DNA of 64,000 bases from Choristoneura fumiferana (GCF_025370935.1 NC_133472.1:42351040-42415039); one strand, 5' to 3'; positions 21,544 through 31,912 are shown, counted from the first letter of the stretch. Notes: generated from the sequence alone by a model not told the origin. Translations and numbers: made by a program.

Positions 21544-22124
21544 CTAGACTTTTGTATAAAACCGAATGCAGCATAAATTACGCAACACACAAGTCAAAGA
21601 ATAACTCTCGTTTGGCCTCACCCTAAGAAGCAGAGACGCGGAATGCAAGTTCCATGAAAAAACAAAATCGAGTTAAACTGCGCTTCCGGTTATTAAAAAA
21701 AAAAAAAGAGTTTTTCTCATAACTTCCCTTATTGCACAACTTTACAAGTAGACAACCGAGACAGATCAATTGCGCGAGAAAGCGACGGGGATTGTCTAAA
21801 AGTAGTATGAAATTAACTCTCGTTAACGAGACCCTGGTACCGGCTGCCGTACAAACTGAAACGAGAATTTACTAATATTTTATTATTATTATTATTTATA
21901 ATATACGACAGGGCGTGATGCGTGTACTTCATGTTTCACTTGTGTAATTGTAGGATACATTGTCTTCAAAGTACTTATCAAGTCAGTTTTTAAAATAATT
22001 TACTGAAGGTGCACTGATCACTGTCGCCTTTCGGCTTAGGACGGCAGTTTTGTAGCCCTTCAGATACGGATCCATAGAAATTAAGTTACTTCCATAACAA
22101 TTCTATAATACATCCGTAAAATCC
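21544..22124. other. Unassigned intergenic sequence
   Basis: No supported gene or repeat. Contains AT-rich simple runs near 21690 and 21870. Confidence 0.5.
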
Positions 22125-22310
22125 ATCAGGTTTGTGCAGCTCTCCTCAAAATGTTTTTCTTCGCTGTAAACTACTTTACAATACTCATAAATACTTACTT
22201 ATGGTATTTTGCTCATGGATTACGAAAACTCAAAGGTGCGAGGCCGGTTTTGAACCCACGATCATGTGCTTGAGAGGCCAGAGGTCAAACCACAGGTCAC
22301 CATGGCTTTT
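22125..22310 (-). mobile_element. SINE family A, diverged
   Basis: GTGCAGCTCTCCTCAAAATG, AACTCAAAGGTGCGAGGCCG and CACAGGTCACCATGGCTT follow the inverted SINE A order with many substitutions. The tRNA-like head is at the right edge. Confidence 0.6.
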
Positions 22311-22313
22311 TTT

Positions 22314-22431
22314 GTACAATCAACTTCATAAACTGGTGAGCAAAAATTTGATCAAACATATCTGAACATGCTTCTACGCCGTTAACAAAAGAATCGTGTT
22401 CAGATGTTTTTGATCAAATTTTTGCTCAGAA
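22314..22431. mobile_element. Relative of the MITE at 43-184
   Basis: Shares AACTTCATAAACT, TGAGCAAAAATTTGATCAAA, the inverted TTTTTGATCAAATTTTTGCT, and the central TCTACGCCGTTAAC. Outer ends are eroded. Confidence 0.65.
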
Positions 22432-22906
22432 GATATTCTTCTTTTAAACATTTGTGTGGCAGCCGGCAATCGAGTCCAGAGCCCTAAAACACAAAGTTCT
22501 ATAATTTGAGCAATTCCTCTATGCTTTGTTGGCGACGCTCCATAAAATAAAATACCAATTTATTTAGTAATTTAACAGGTTTTAAAACTTTTCTTGGTCG
22601 CGCAGCAGGAGATGCGCAAAGCACCATAACCTCCCTATTTTTTTTTGATCCAAAAATTGGTAAACAACTCAGAAATACTTTTGAAGTAGCGTAAAACGTT
22701 GATGTTTGCTTTTTATCATTCTAAACACATTAAGAATAATCGTCTAAACAAAAATGTCGTCGAAGTGTTCGATCGTGAAACACTGGCCACATCGTTTCTA
22801 TGAATACCTCCTATCCAGTGTTAGCAGAGCCCCATTCTTAAGCTTGCAAATTTAGGTACGCAATGTGGGGTAATTTTAGGTTTTCGTACTTTTTTTGCAC
22901 ACACAA

Positions 22907-23315
22907 TGAGGGCTATCGCGTATGAATTCGCCGCTAGAGGCGCTAGTGTAGCGAGAGGTCTCCGAAATGTCAAATTTGCCACGCGGGTTTATTTAGCAAG
23001 ACCGTAAGGGCCCGGGCCCACTTAGCGTCTTTCGAGCGTTGTCGTCTAGTAAACGCCCGCGCAGCGCCGACGTAACGTTCACGTTGCGGCGCCGCGACGC
23101 TTGGGCGTCTTTCGGACGCCAGCGTCTCGTTAACGCCCACGCAGCGTCGACGCGGCGTCCGCGCGTCCGAAAGACGCCACTGGCGTCGCGGCGCCGCAAC
23201 GTGAACGGGGCGTTTACTAAACGACGACGCTCGAAAGACGCTAAGTGGGCCCGGGCCCTATCGTCAAAATAACCCCACGATACTAACGCCATCTAGCGAT
23301 ATTAGCACTCATTTA
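22907..23315. mobile_element. Chimeric TGAGGG element around a GC-rich palindrome
   Basis: The left part (22907-23005) begins TGAGGGCTATCGCG like the 423-bp family. The right part (23277-23315) ends in the ACTAACGCCATCTAGCGATA segment of the shorter hairpin family, so the two outer parts come from related but different families. A separate palindrome occupies the middle. Confidence 0.5.
23008..23258. mobile_element. 251-bp GC-rich fold-back element
   Basis: GGGCCCGGGCCCACTTAGCG at 23008 is exactly mirrored at the right end (23258). The arms run for about 120 bases with few mismatches and contain repeated GCGTCTTTCGGACGC-like and GCGGCGCCGCGACGC segments. It is extremely CpG-dense compared with its AT-rich surroundings. 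Flanks are TAA (left) and TAT (right). Open frames on both strands here are by-products of the palindrome. Confidence 0.75.
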
Positions 23316-23396
23316 TATGTAGCCTACAACTTGAATTGTTCGTTTTCTTACAATCGTCATGGCATGTTTGTGAATAAAGTTTTTATCTATCTATCT

Positions 23397-23573
23397 ACTA
23401 GCTTTTGCCCGCGGCTTCGCCCTCGTGGAATTCGGTTATCGCGCGCTATTCTATGTATTCGGGAATTGTGCATTTTTCCCGGATAAAATCACGTCGATCC
23501 GTCGCTCTGTTTCGACGTGAAAGACGGACAAACATACAAGCACACACATTTTCGCATTTATAATATTAGTATG
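23397..23573 (-). mobile_element. Helitron-like element, inverted, internal deletion
   Basis: ACTAGCTTTTGCCCGCGGCT at the left and TTTATAATATTAGTATGG at the right are the family ends. The segment between GGATAAAA and ATCACGTCGATCC is shortened relative to 16772-16990. An (ATCT) microsatellite lies at the left edge. Confidence 0.65.
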
Positions 23574-23579
23574 GATTGC

Positions 23580-23700
23580 AGCTCAACGGCAGCTTCCCTG
23601 GTATGCAGGTTCAGTGGCGACGATTGGGGCCAGAGGGGCGGGCCGCGCGGGGCAACTTTCTCTACCTGCGCGTGCGACTCTACGCATTATCAGAGGCTTG
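23580..23700 (+). other. GC-rich exon-like segment, identity unknown
   Basis: A GC-rich patch reads CTCAACGGC onward after a TTGCAG acceptor-like site and stays open, including the segment RGNFLYLRVRLYALSE. Composition resembles the SMYD4 exons rather than the local DNA. I recognise no family, see no strong donor and cannot join it to another exon. It may be an orphan exon, a gene fragment or chance. Confidence 0.2.
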
Positions 23701-23773
23701 GCTTAGATTCAATGTCATTGTTTTATTGACGGTATCTCTTCTGCAAACTTATTTGAGGACTCACTTGTGTTAA

Positions 23774-24189
23774 AAAAAAGTTTAAGAAAAGTAAAGTACA
23801 CTCAGCGGCAATAAATCTGGCCCTCATATGTATGCAGTTCCATGTAATTGTGTATGTAGAGTGGGCCAAATTTTGTGCCGCTGATATCTCTTACGATGAC
23901 CAGAGCCTGGTGGATAGGGGGCCTAATTACAAAACTTGAGGTCCCAGGTTTGATCTTCGGTCGGGATAGATATATGAATGTAAATTACGAATGTTTGTTC
24001 TCAACACAACAACTAATAATTCAAGTAATTTTGGTTTTTAATCTGCTTCTAGTGTTCGGATTGGCTTGAAATTTGGCACTTTAACTGATGGTTGTATGTC
24101 AATGCAAATTAAGCACCTACTTCACCTTAGGCTCTAAGGCTCTATCTATCTCACCCTCCGATAAAACGCCGCTCCCGAATACAGCCCAA
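23774..24189. other. Unassigned intergenic sequence
   Basis: Nothing recognised apart from short AT-rich stretches. Confidence 0.45.
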
Positions 24190-24700
24190 GCATAAGTCAA
24201 ACTCAAAATATTTTTATTCAATGAGGGCTATCGTTTTTTGTCTCACTAGATGGCGCACTGTTGCGTGAGGTTTTTAAGTATGGCTTTCAAAGTCTGTTAT
24301 AACGGGCGTGAAAACAAAGTTTAGATTAAAATCATATTTAATACACCTTAAAACCGTACCATAAAAATATCGAGCATGTCACAGTGTTGCTTAGTCCCCG
24401 TTTTGTTCGGAAAAAGGGAGGAAAAAGGTTTCCGAAAGACAAAACTGTCTCAAAACACAGACATTCATTGCCCCGGAACGCATATTTGCCATAAGTAATT
24501 TCAGATATTGCAAAATATTCACAAAATTATTCTAATTATAAATAAACCCGCGTAGCTCACTCAAAAACTATGAGATTTGACATTTCGGAGACCTCACGCT
24601 ACACTAGCGCCTCTAGTGGCGAATTCATACGCGATAGCCCTCATTTAGGTTATAGCAAGCACTTTGCGAATGTAAAAATAATCTGCCACCGCTCCCTCTT
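24190..24700 (-). mobile_element. LINE 3' tail interrupted by the TGAGGGCTATCG element
   Basis: GTCAAACTCAAAATATTTTT and TTCAAT on the left, and ATTTAGGTTATAGCAAGC then TCTGCCACCG on the right, together reconstitute the LINE tail seen intact at 40815-40960. The site therefore shows what the insertion did to its target. Confidence 0.65.
24222..24643 (-). mobile_element. TGAGGGCTATCG element, copy 2, inverted
   Basis: The complete element in reverse orientation, from TGAGGGCTATCGTTTTTTG to GCGATAGCCCTCA, 422 bases. Its target is the LINE tail described above. The flanking bases are compatible with at most a 2-base (AT) duplication. Confidence 0.75.
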
Positions 24701-25289
24701 GTCGGAAGAACATGCTTTAACTCAATCTAATACATAATGTTATTCGAGACAAGCAGCAAACGCGTCTTGTTTTGTTTACCATGTCACATAAATATATTCA
24801 TTCATTAATGAGATGAATCCACTGTATTAAAAATGCGAACGTTTGTATGTGAGTTTGTTTGTTATGGGTGACACTCTTTCCCGGCCTGGACAATACCGAC
24901 ATGGAAATACCGACCACGTTTTTCGTGTACTGTACGCCCTTAGAAGCTCATATCAGTTTCTATACGAATGTACCATGAGCCAAATAAATGGTCTATTAAT
25001 TTTTCCTATCAAATAAATATGTCGCTTAAGTCGAACTTTCAAGGTGACGGACACGTCTATTGGCATTACAGTTTTATGACATGCAAACGATTATCAGCTT
25101 CAGGGTGTTAGACCACCACAATATTTGGCTGATGGTGATGGTATTCCCGGGAAAGAGTTTCATCCCTTATTATTCTTTCACGCCTCCACTGAACGAATTT
25201 GTACGAAACTTGGACGTCTAAATGACATAAGGAAAGGTTGTTATAAAATTTAGCACAGTTTTTTCGGGTCATTTGCAGACATTTTATTT
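24701..25289. other. Unassigned intergenic sequence
   Basis: A short degenerate Helitron-like start (AAAATGCGAACGTTTGTATG, about 24827) is the only thing recognised. Confidence 0.4.
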
Positions 25290-25905
25290 ATTTAGTGTTC
25301 CGTAGACAAAATGGCAAAACGGAACCCTTATAGTTTCGCCATGTCTGTTTGTCTGTCTCTCTGTCCGTCCGCGGCTTTGCTCAGGGACTATCAATGCTAG
25401 AAATCTGTAATTTTGTACGATTATATATGTAAACTATGCCGACAAAATGGTATCTACAATAAAAAACTCAAAAATAAAAAAAATTTAGAGTACTTTCCTC
25501 CCATAGACGTAAAGTCATTGGATAGTTCTTTTAAAACCATTAAGGGGGTTGCTAAAACGGTTTTTTGATTCGGTGATTTGTTTGCAAGATATTCAACTTT
25601 AAAGTGCAAATTTTCAATAAAATCGAGCGTCCCCGCCTCTCTCTAATATCTAAACCAGTATGTGGAAAATTTAAAAAAATCTTGATTGTAGTAAGTATAT
25701 CAAACTTACAAGGAAAACTATAACGGTTAAGTTTTCTTGAGACTTAGTAGTAGTAGAGTAAATATGCAGCCTAAGGTATAAAATATCTAAACTTGGAATA
25801 TTCCGTACCAATTACGAAATCCTTAGAAAAATATTACTGATTTTTTTCGTAATGGCTACGAAACCCTATTCCGGGCGTGTCCGACACGCTCTTGGCTGGT
25901 TTTTT
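25290..25905 (+). mobile_element. GGTTCCG element, copy 2, with far end
   Basis: GTGTTCCGTAGACAAAATGG opens a segment aligned with 20250-20810. At the far end AATGGCTACGAAACCCTATT is the inverted form of the start, followed by CCGGGCGTGTCCGACACGCT. This copy therefore shows both termini of an element of about 600 bases. Confidence 0.55.
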
Positions 25906-26249
25906 AGGCTTATCTTAATCAGAATCGTTTGTACACCTCGCTGCGCGCTCGCCTCGCTATCAACTCGCCCGCAAATCGCAAGTGTGGTAAGGCTCTACGC
26001 CTACACGACGAACGTATTTAAATGTGCGTTTGGCTAACAATATAGGGGAGTGGTTTGAACACTGTCCGTAAAAAGAAACACTGAACACATTCACATTCAC
26101 GTATGTTTTTGGCGAGAAATCATCTGCAACTGAGTGCAGTGCAGGGTGCTGCGCGCTGGGTGCTCGGAAGTGCTCGGGTACTGACCACTTCCACTATAAA
26201 GTACCTAAACAGTAGCCGTCTTAAACATTGGAGCTATCTATAATCCCGC

Positions 26250-26412
26250 TAATATTATTAAAGTTTGTGAGTCTCTTTGTTAGCTTGTTACTTCATCACG
26301 TCTAAACCAATTAACCGATTTGTGAATATGAAATTCGGTATACAGATAGTTTGCTTAAAGAATTATTAAAGATAGTTAGCGATTAACGAATTCTACGCCG
26401 ACGGAGTCGCGG
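26250..26412 (+). mobile_element. Helitron-like element, diverged
   Basis: CGCTAATATTATTAAAGTTT at the start, then CACGTCTAAACCAATTAACC. The end GACGGAGTCGCGGGTAACGGC is typical of the second subfamily (compare 33817-33972 and 43079-43241). Confidence 0.55.
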
Positions 26413-26427
26413 GTAACGGCTACCTTA

Positions 26428-26727
26428 CAGTACCCTTAGTTTAAGTTTTCGGTTACAAAATACGTCTCGATCGCGTTCACGTTAAAATCTCAATTTGTAT
26501 GGAAACACGAACATCGCAAACGTTCCGCTAGAGGCGCTGTTCGTGTTTCCATATAAATTGAGATTTTAACTCGATCGCGTTCACGTTAAAATCTCAATTT
26601 GTATGGAAACACGAACATCGCAAACGTTCCGCTAGAGGCGCTGTTCGTGTTTCCATATAAATTGAGATTTTAACGTGAACGCGATCGAGACGTATTTTGT
26701 AATCGAAAACTTACACTGAGGGCACTG
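26428..26727. mobile_element. Palindromic element with exact 104-bp internal duplication
   Basis: Outer ends CAGTACCCTTAGTTTAAG and (inverted) CAGTGCCCTCAGTGTAAG match, followed inward by CAAAATACGTCTCGATCGCG and its inverse. Units 26467-26570 and 26571-26674 are identical over 104 bases, and each unit is itself palindromic. The duplication is therefore recent or conversion-maintained. Confidence 0.75.
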
Positions 26728-26889
26728 ACTAGATATAAATATTTTCATTTCTTTACAAGTATATTTAGTATTAGATTCTTGACCAGAATTTGTTACACAT
26801 TTATTCTTAGTTATGATTAATTTTTTGAATTTTTGACCGCTTATAGTTTGTTTTATTTTTACTTTCTTCAGTACTTACCTAATATGTAC

Positions 26890-27195
26890 AGCCGTGGTGG
26901 CCGAGTGGTTAGACCTTATGGCCTTTTAAGCAGAATATCCTAGCTTCAAACCCCGGCTCGCACCGCTGAGTTTTTCGAAACTCATGTGCGGAATGACATT
27001 TGAAATTTACCATTTACGGTGAAGGAAATCATCGCGAGGAAACCTGCACAAACCTGCAAAGCAATTTAATGGTGTGTGTGAAGTTCCCAATCCACACTAG
27101 GGCCGCGCGGGAACTACTTCCCAAGCCTTAGCTTCTGAGAGGAGGCCTATGCCCAGCAGTGGGACGTATTATATAGGCTGGGATGATAATAATGA
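26890..27195 (+). mobile_element. SINE family A, full-length reference copy
   Basis: AGCCGTGGTGGCCGAGTGGT forms a tRNA-like A-box region and GCTTCAAACCCCGGCTCGCA a B-box-like region. A conserved body (GAAGGAAATCATCGCGAGGA, GAGAGGAGGCCTATGCCCAG) and a GATGATAATAATGA tail follow. This is a pol III-type retroposon and not a tRNA gene, since no acceptor stem pairing with the start is present. Confidence 0.8.
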
Positions 27196-27344
27196 CGTTC
27201 AGGCAAACCATTTGATTCCTGACCCACCGTAGAACGTGTCGTAATAAATTCGCATCTCAAGCAATGCGAGTCACTATGACTTTTTCTACGAAAGAGTCCA
27301 CAGTAGGTCATGATTCAGTTGGTTCGAGTGTACTTACCTAACGT

Positions 27345-27868
27345 ACTTATTAATCTTTTCATCACACTTGCTTGTAAACAGCGTCGAAACATGCAGGCTA
27401 CCTTGGTTGCAACCCCCCAAATAAAACCCTCGACCTTAATGTGCTCGCCATGAAACCCGTGGTCGGTATATGAGTCATTGCTCGTACAAATTTTCTTGTC
27501 ATGAAGCCCAAGGTCGGTCAATGAGTCAATGTGCGTACTGATACTGCATGGCGCGCTGCTGCGCATGGTGCAGCAGCAGGACCACAATGACCACATGCAC
27601 ACGCGGCTCAGGCACATGCTGAGGGGGGGAGGACGGCGCTGCCAAGACGCAGCCTAAGGTATCGCCAATATTTGGAACAATTATATTTTTTCTTTTACAA
27701 ATATAAAATTTTACTCGCAAATGTGAGCAAAAACATTGTATGTCGCACGGGCGGTACTAGAATTACGAACATCGACTCATTAAAGCCCTAAGTCTTCGAC
27801 TTCGGGCTTCTAATAGACTCTCGTTCGTAATTCCTTATTTACCGCCCTTAAGACACAATGTACTATTG
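27345..27868 (+). repeat. Unclassified dispersed repeat, copy 2
   Basis: Same order of landmarks as 12350-12810. It has an expanded GC-rich block (27540-27645) and an extra segment containing GACTCATTAAAGCCCTAAGT before TTCGACTTCGGGCTTC, which makes a near palindrome. The right end ACCGCCCTTAAGACACAATG is shared. Confidence 0.6.
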
Positions 27869-28269
27869 TACATATTGTGTGTAACTAACTTGAATTACAG
27901 AATTTTAAGATCCACCTGAGTCACTAATTCAGCGCAAGCTCAGTCCGAAATACTGCTTTTATTAGTTACCTACTCATGCGCTTATTACTTACAGTATGTA
28001 TTCAGTTTGCAAAGCCGACCTCTTGGAGAAGAGCCAACTGCATGATACAGTCATTGTGTAATCATTTATATTATTATGTACATGCTTAACATACTGAATA
28101 TTCACAGATGGCGAGTCCGATTTGTACTTGGCCGGGCTTTAGCTTTGCAACAAATAAATCTATGTTACTGTTGAACAAACTGAATCATGCGACCCAGGGT
28201 GGAAGTGGAACCTTTTAATAATCAATTTCACTAAGATTTCTTTGACAAAAGCACAGGGCGGCCACGCCA

Positions 28270-28760
28270 TACAAAATACGCGTTCTTGCATCTACATAGG
28301 CACGACGACGTGTGTACACGCGTCAATGTGTGCGTAAGACACACAGGGCTGACTATCGCAAAACCCTAGTACTATAGGGTATGTAGGTATGGCTTAGATG
28401 TGTAAATAAATGTAATCGTTAATCATATATTTTTATTGAAACCTACTTAAAATGTGTCTGTCTATGTATTTAAGCATTATTATTTCAAATTACAATTAAT
28501 ATATGACTACAAACTTGAACGAATCATTCGGTACCTAAATAATTTGTTATTTCATGTATTAATTGCGATACTTTTAGAAAGCATTATTATTTACATTAGG
28601 AAATCGAAAAAAACTCCTTTTCTTATCTTTGGCTGTTGGCAAACACCCATACAATGCACAGTATATCACCATTTCGTTCGCAAAATTATTGCTCCCGAAC
28701 TTAGTGCCGTGCGACGACGGTGCGACCGACACACATCGCGTTGCGCGCCCGACTGCTTTC
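28270..28760 (-). repeat. Dispersed repeat carrying a THAP-like first exon
   Basis: GTGTGCGTAAGACACACAGG, CTGACTATCGCAAAACCCTA and ATGTAATCGTTAATC align with 49345-49777. The shared part continues across the 5' untranslated region of a THAP-like exon (TTTCGCAAAATTATTGCTCC, GTGCCGTGCG). Two copies mean that the exon belongs to a duplicated or mobile unit rather than a single-copy gene. Confidence 0.55.
28595..28672 (-). CDS. THAP zinc-finger N-terminus, first-exon-like fragment
   Basis: On the - strand an ATG (28672-28670) opens 26 codons starting MVIYCALYGC and containing KDKKRSFFRFP. The pattern of two cysteines separated by four residues, followed by a lysine-rich stretch and F-x-R-F-P, is the start of a THAP C2CH domain (DNA-binding, found in host factors and P-element-type transposases). 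A GT follows directly at 28594-28593 (CCTAAT then GTAAAT), a credible donor in phase 0, so the rest of the domain would lie on later exons. I found none, and an in-frame stop follows about 20 bases later. Upstream - strand sequence is GC-rich like a promoter. It may be a first exon of a gene or transposon, or a stranded fragment. Confidence 0.45.
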
Positions 28761-29011
28761 CTGCGGTTTTCCTGCAATCTGCGCTTGAGGGGTGGGGTAA
28801 CTCGAACCGGTGCGGGGCGGAGCGTGGCCATTCTGTACGTCAGTACTATTATATATTCTGTGACAAAAGTATGAGATGTCAATATGACATTAGTAGCACA
28901 AAGGTTCCACCTTGGGTCGTGATTCAATTTGTTTGAATGTACATAAAGTAGCTCACTAAATTTCACGAATATCGGTTGAAAAATGTCGAACAAACAACCG
29001 AACAGCGTCAT

Positions 29012-29290
29012 CTGCAGGTGGTAGGACCTTGTGCAAGGTCCGCCTGGATTGCTACCACCATCTTGCTCGCTAATCCTCCCGTGAAGCTGGTGCTTGCACT
29101 GTTGTGTTTCGGCGTGGAGAGTAAGACAGCCGGTGAAATTACTGGCACTTGAGGTATCCCATCTTAGAACTCTAGGTTGGCAACGCATCTGCAATCCCCC
29201 TGGTGTTGCAGGTGTTTATGGGGAGTGGTGATCTCGTACCATCAGGAGACCTACTTGCTCGTTTATCATCCAGTCGAATAAAAATAATCT
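29012..29290 (+). mobile_element. LINE-3'-end or SINE-like repeat, forward
   Basis: CAGGTGGTAGGACCTTGTGC, ACTGGCACTTGAGGTATCCC and ATCAGGAGACCTACTTGCTC end in AATAAAAATA. This is the forward orientation of the repeat found inverted at 32480, 37536 and 43843. It supplies most of a long - strand open frame that is not a gene. Confidence 0.65.
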
Positions 29291-30297
29291 GTCAGTGCGA
29301 CTTTTGGAATAAAACAAAGTAGGTAGTTTCATGTTGTGATATACACTGTTGCGTGCGATGCGTAATTGATTTTATAAGGAGAATAAGTAGTTTTTTTTAA
29401 TAAATGAAGATGTTTGTGTTTATTGGACCCCTAGTATAGATACCCTTAATGTTTGCGATTGTAATAGAAATACTGGCACTTCGGTGATTCAGAAAGTTAA
29501 CAATTTCTGAAAACTACAGATTTACGATCCTATTTAGAACGAAGCATTGTTACTTATTTTAATATGCCACTATAATTAACAAATGTATTGACAATTAGAC
29601 ACCCATTACGCTACCTTTAAGGATAACTGACCCCATTCGACTAAAACAAAAGCATTTGTAGAAAACTAACCTACTTTAATACAATCAACACATACTGATA
29701 CCCCTTCCATATACGTAAAAGGATTGTAAATTCTACACAATCCATCAAGCCGTCCATTTGTGTTTGGACAGTCTATATTATCGCCAACATACCACTTCAT
29801 ATTAAAGTACTATAGCTTCCAAGTTATACAGTTCAATTTGGATACAGAGCGCGGTTTATTAAAGTGGTGATTTTCAAATGGGTAGCTTTTGTAGACGACA
29901 TTATGGTATGGTATGCGGGAAACACTTTCTTTTAACGCTTGTTTGGATGTTTAGATGAGCCAGGCTGGCCAACAGGCTATAGATAACAGGGGTTTAATGG
30001 ACTGACGGTGCTGCTTGAATAATGATGAGGCTTATCGGTCTAATGGACATGGCGACGATTTGGCTTGAGTTTTGGCTTGAAATGTGCATGTTTTGGTTTA
30101 CAACTTTTAGAAGTGAACAGTGGCAGATGGAGGCAGTGACAACGAGGGGCTAGCCGGGGCAGCACTGGGGCCCCCAAAGTTGATTAGCAAATTATAATTA
30201 AACTTATTTGTTACTTCGTTTTATTGCGTAACACCAAAAGCTACTTTATTTCAGTGCATTGGTTTTTTGGCCGAGCATTAAAACAAAATCATCAATG
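29291..30297. other. Unassigned intergenic sequence
   Basis: No supported coding frame or repeat was recognised in this kilobase. Confidence 0.5.
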
Positions 30298-30421
30298 AGC
30301 TAGCGAAGTTCGAAAATCCAAGTTCCCATCGTACCGTCCCTCTCGCTCTCGTATTAAATAGTACAAGTGTCAGAGGGATCGAACGACACTAACTTCGATT
30401 TTCGAATTTCGTAGTAGCCCT
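30298..30421. mobile_element. GGGCTACTACGAAATTC MITE copy
   Basis: GCGAAGTTCGAAAATCCAAG at the left and ATTTTCGAATTTCGTAGTAG then CCC at the right, with CTCGTATTAAATAGTAC at the centre, match the family. Confidence 0.7.
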
Positions 30422-31150
30422 GCAGCTTTTTCATGCTGAAGTCAAATTTCACCAGCAGTGATCAGCGCCGCCCATGGACACCTACTACAGTACCATAGAA
30501 CTGCTCTGCTGACGCTTAGACTAGTATTACTTACCAATAGGTACATGCTGTTTGATTAAAGTAACTTTAAATAAGTAGATTGTCATTAATTTCATTACTT
30601 ACTTACTTATTACTATCCGCAAACAAGAGAAGTAGATTTTTTTTGTTTTGATAATTTAGCTATAAGAAATAAGATAGACATAAATAATATCGTTGATTTT
30701 GATATAAATTATGGTCATTTTGATCTCATGCTTATTCATAGTTATAAGGGCTGAATACTGGATTCGTCGAGGCTGATTATTGGATTTTAGAGGCTGTCCA
30801 CTGGCAAAAAGTGCCATTTTTTGTTTGAATTTAAATATAAATTTTATAAAGAGAAGATTGTTTTTGATATATTTTGTTTAAAAACTATAATAAACAATGA
30901 ATTCAATCATGTACTACGTTTCATTATTCGACGAATCCTGTAAAAATGCCAGCTTTCCAAACTTCAAAAAGTCGTTATGAGGCTGACCACTGGTGCCATT
31001 ACCCTACCTACCTAAGCTAGTTTTTAACGTTTTAAACTTTTGTGGTTTTCACTCATAGTCAAAATACCAGAGAGAGAAATGACAGTTTTTGTATGCGCAA
31101 TCTGTCATTGGATTGCGATCCATCGGAAACGTTAGACAATACGGCCTAGT
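30422..31150. other. Unassigned intergenic sequence
   Basis: AT-rich; a fragment with GACAGTTTTTGTATGCGCAA near 31080 recurs near 45340. Nothing else recognised. Confidence 0.45.
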
Positions 31151-31241
31151 CAGGACTTATCACGCTAAAACACACGAGTATCTAATTATTTACTTCGACG
31201 TAAATGATTACTCCTCGTGTGTTTTAGCGTGATAAGTCCTG
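31151..31241. mobile_element. Hairpin element with exact 28-bp arms
   Basis: CAGGACTTATCACGCTAAAA plus CACACGAG is perfectly mirrored by the right end at 31241, leaving a 35-base loop. It lies about 670 bases upstream of the SMYD4 start codon. Confidence 0.65.
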
Positions 31242-31280
31242 TTTGTGATATGTTGACTATAAGCTAGTTTCTACATGGCG

Positions 31281-31378
31281 TACAGTCACCAGCATTAATA
31301 TCTGCCACAGCGGAGCGTGCAAAAATATCAGATATTTATGCACGATTGATGTGTCAGATATTGCTGCTGGTGACTGTA
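31281..31378. mobile_element. Hairpin MITE, TACAGTCACCAGCA ends
   Basis: TACAGTCACCAGCATTAATA is mirrored by the right end (TATTGCTGCTGGTGACTGTA) with two differences. The inner arms share CAGATATTTTTGCAC-like sequence. Confidence 0.65.
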
Positions 31379-31912
31379 CCGTCGACATCGGCATGTTTTG
31401 TTTTTTATTTTTTGCTAATGTTTATACCCTCTGTTGCGTACCGGTTATGCACATAAAATATGTAGTTAAACGCAGTGTGAAATTAAGTTTTTAACGACAA
31501 TTTTTTATGATCAACTTGACAAAATAAAAATCAAAACAAAGTCTACACATGTGTAGAAGAAACCAGAAACATTCTACATGGTCCGTGTACGTCAGTCTTT
31601 ATAAATGTCAAATTAGAAGCGCAACTAGCGTGCAACGAAACGTATTTGTGTCTAATCAATAAAAACCGCCCAAATGCGATAGACTTACAGCGCCCACGTT
31701 CCCCACACTTAATAACACCTACTCAATTTACCAGCATTAGGTAGTAGAGTACGAGAATAACACTTGCATTAGCCCAACAAGCCCAACGTTAGCCTTTTAG
31801 CTTAGGGTATGTAAATAAAATATGAGTTAGAATTACTTAAAATCAACAATATAGTGAGATAATAGTGTTCGTTAAGTATAGATTTGTGTAACAGTGCCTA
31901 ATTTAACAAATA
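31379..31912 (+). promoter_or_regulatory. SMYD4 5' flank and probable promoter region
   Basis: This stretch lies between the last upstream hairpin element and the SMYD4 start codon. No TATA box at a sensible spacing was seen. An in-frame TAA at 31904-31906 just before the ATG supports the chosen start. The transcription start is not located. Confidence 0.35.

Noticed and set aside
22993..23292. Open frames of 77-99 codons on both strands
   Set aside because: They lie across the GC-rich palindrome, whose arms create mirrored long frames without coding meaning.
26890..26965. tRNA gene (Leu/Ser-like)
   Set aside because: It is the head of SINE family A; the body and tail follow and many copies exist.
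28574..29194. 206-codon open frame on the - strand
   Set aside because: It is a chimera of an inverted LINE-3'-end-type repeat, intervening DNA and the THAP-like exon. Only the last part (28595-28672) looks like coding sequence with its own start.
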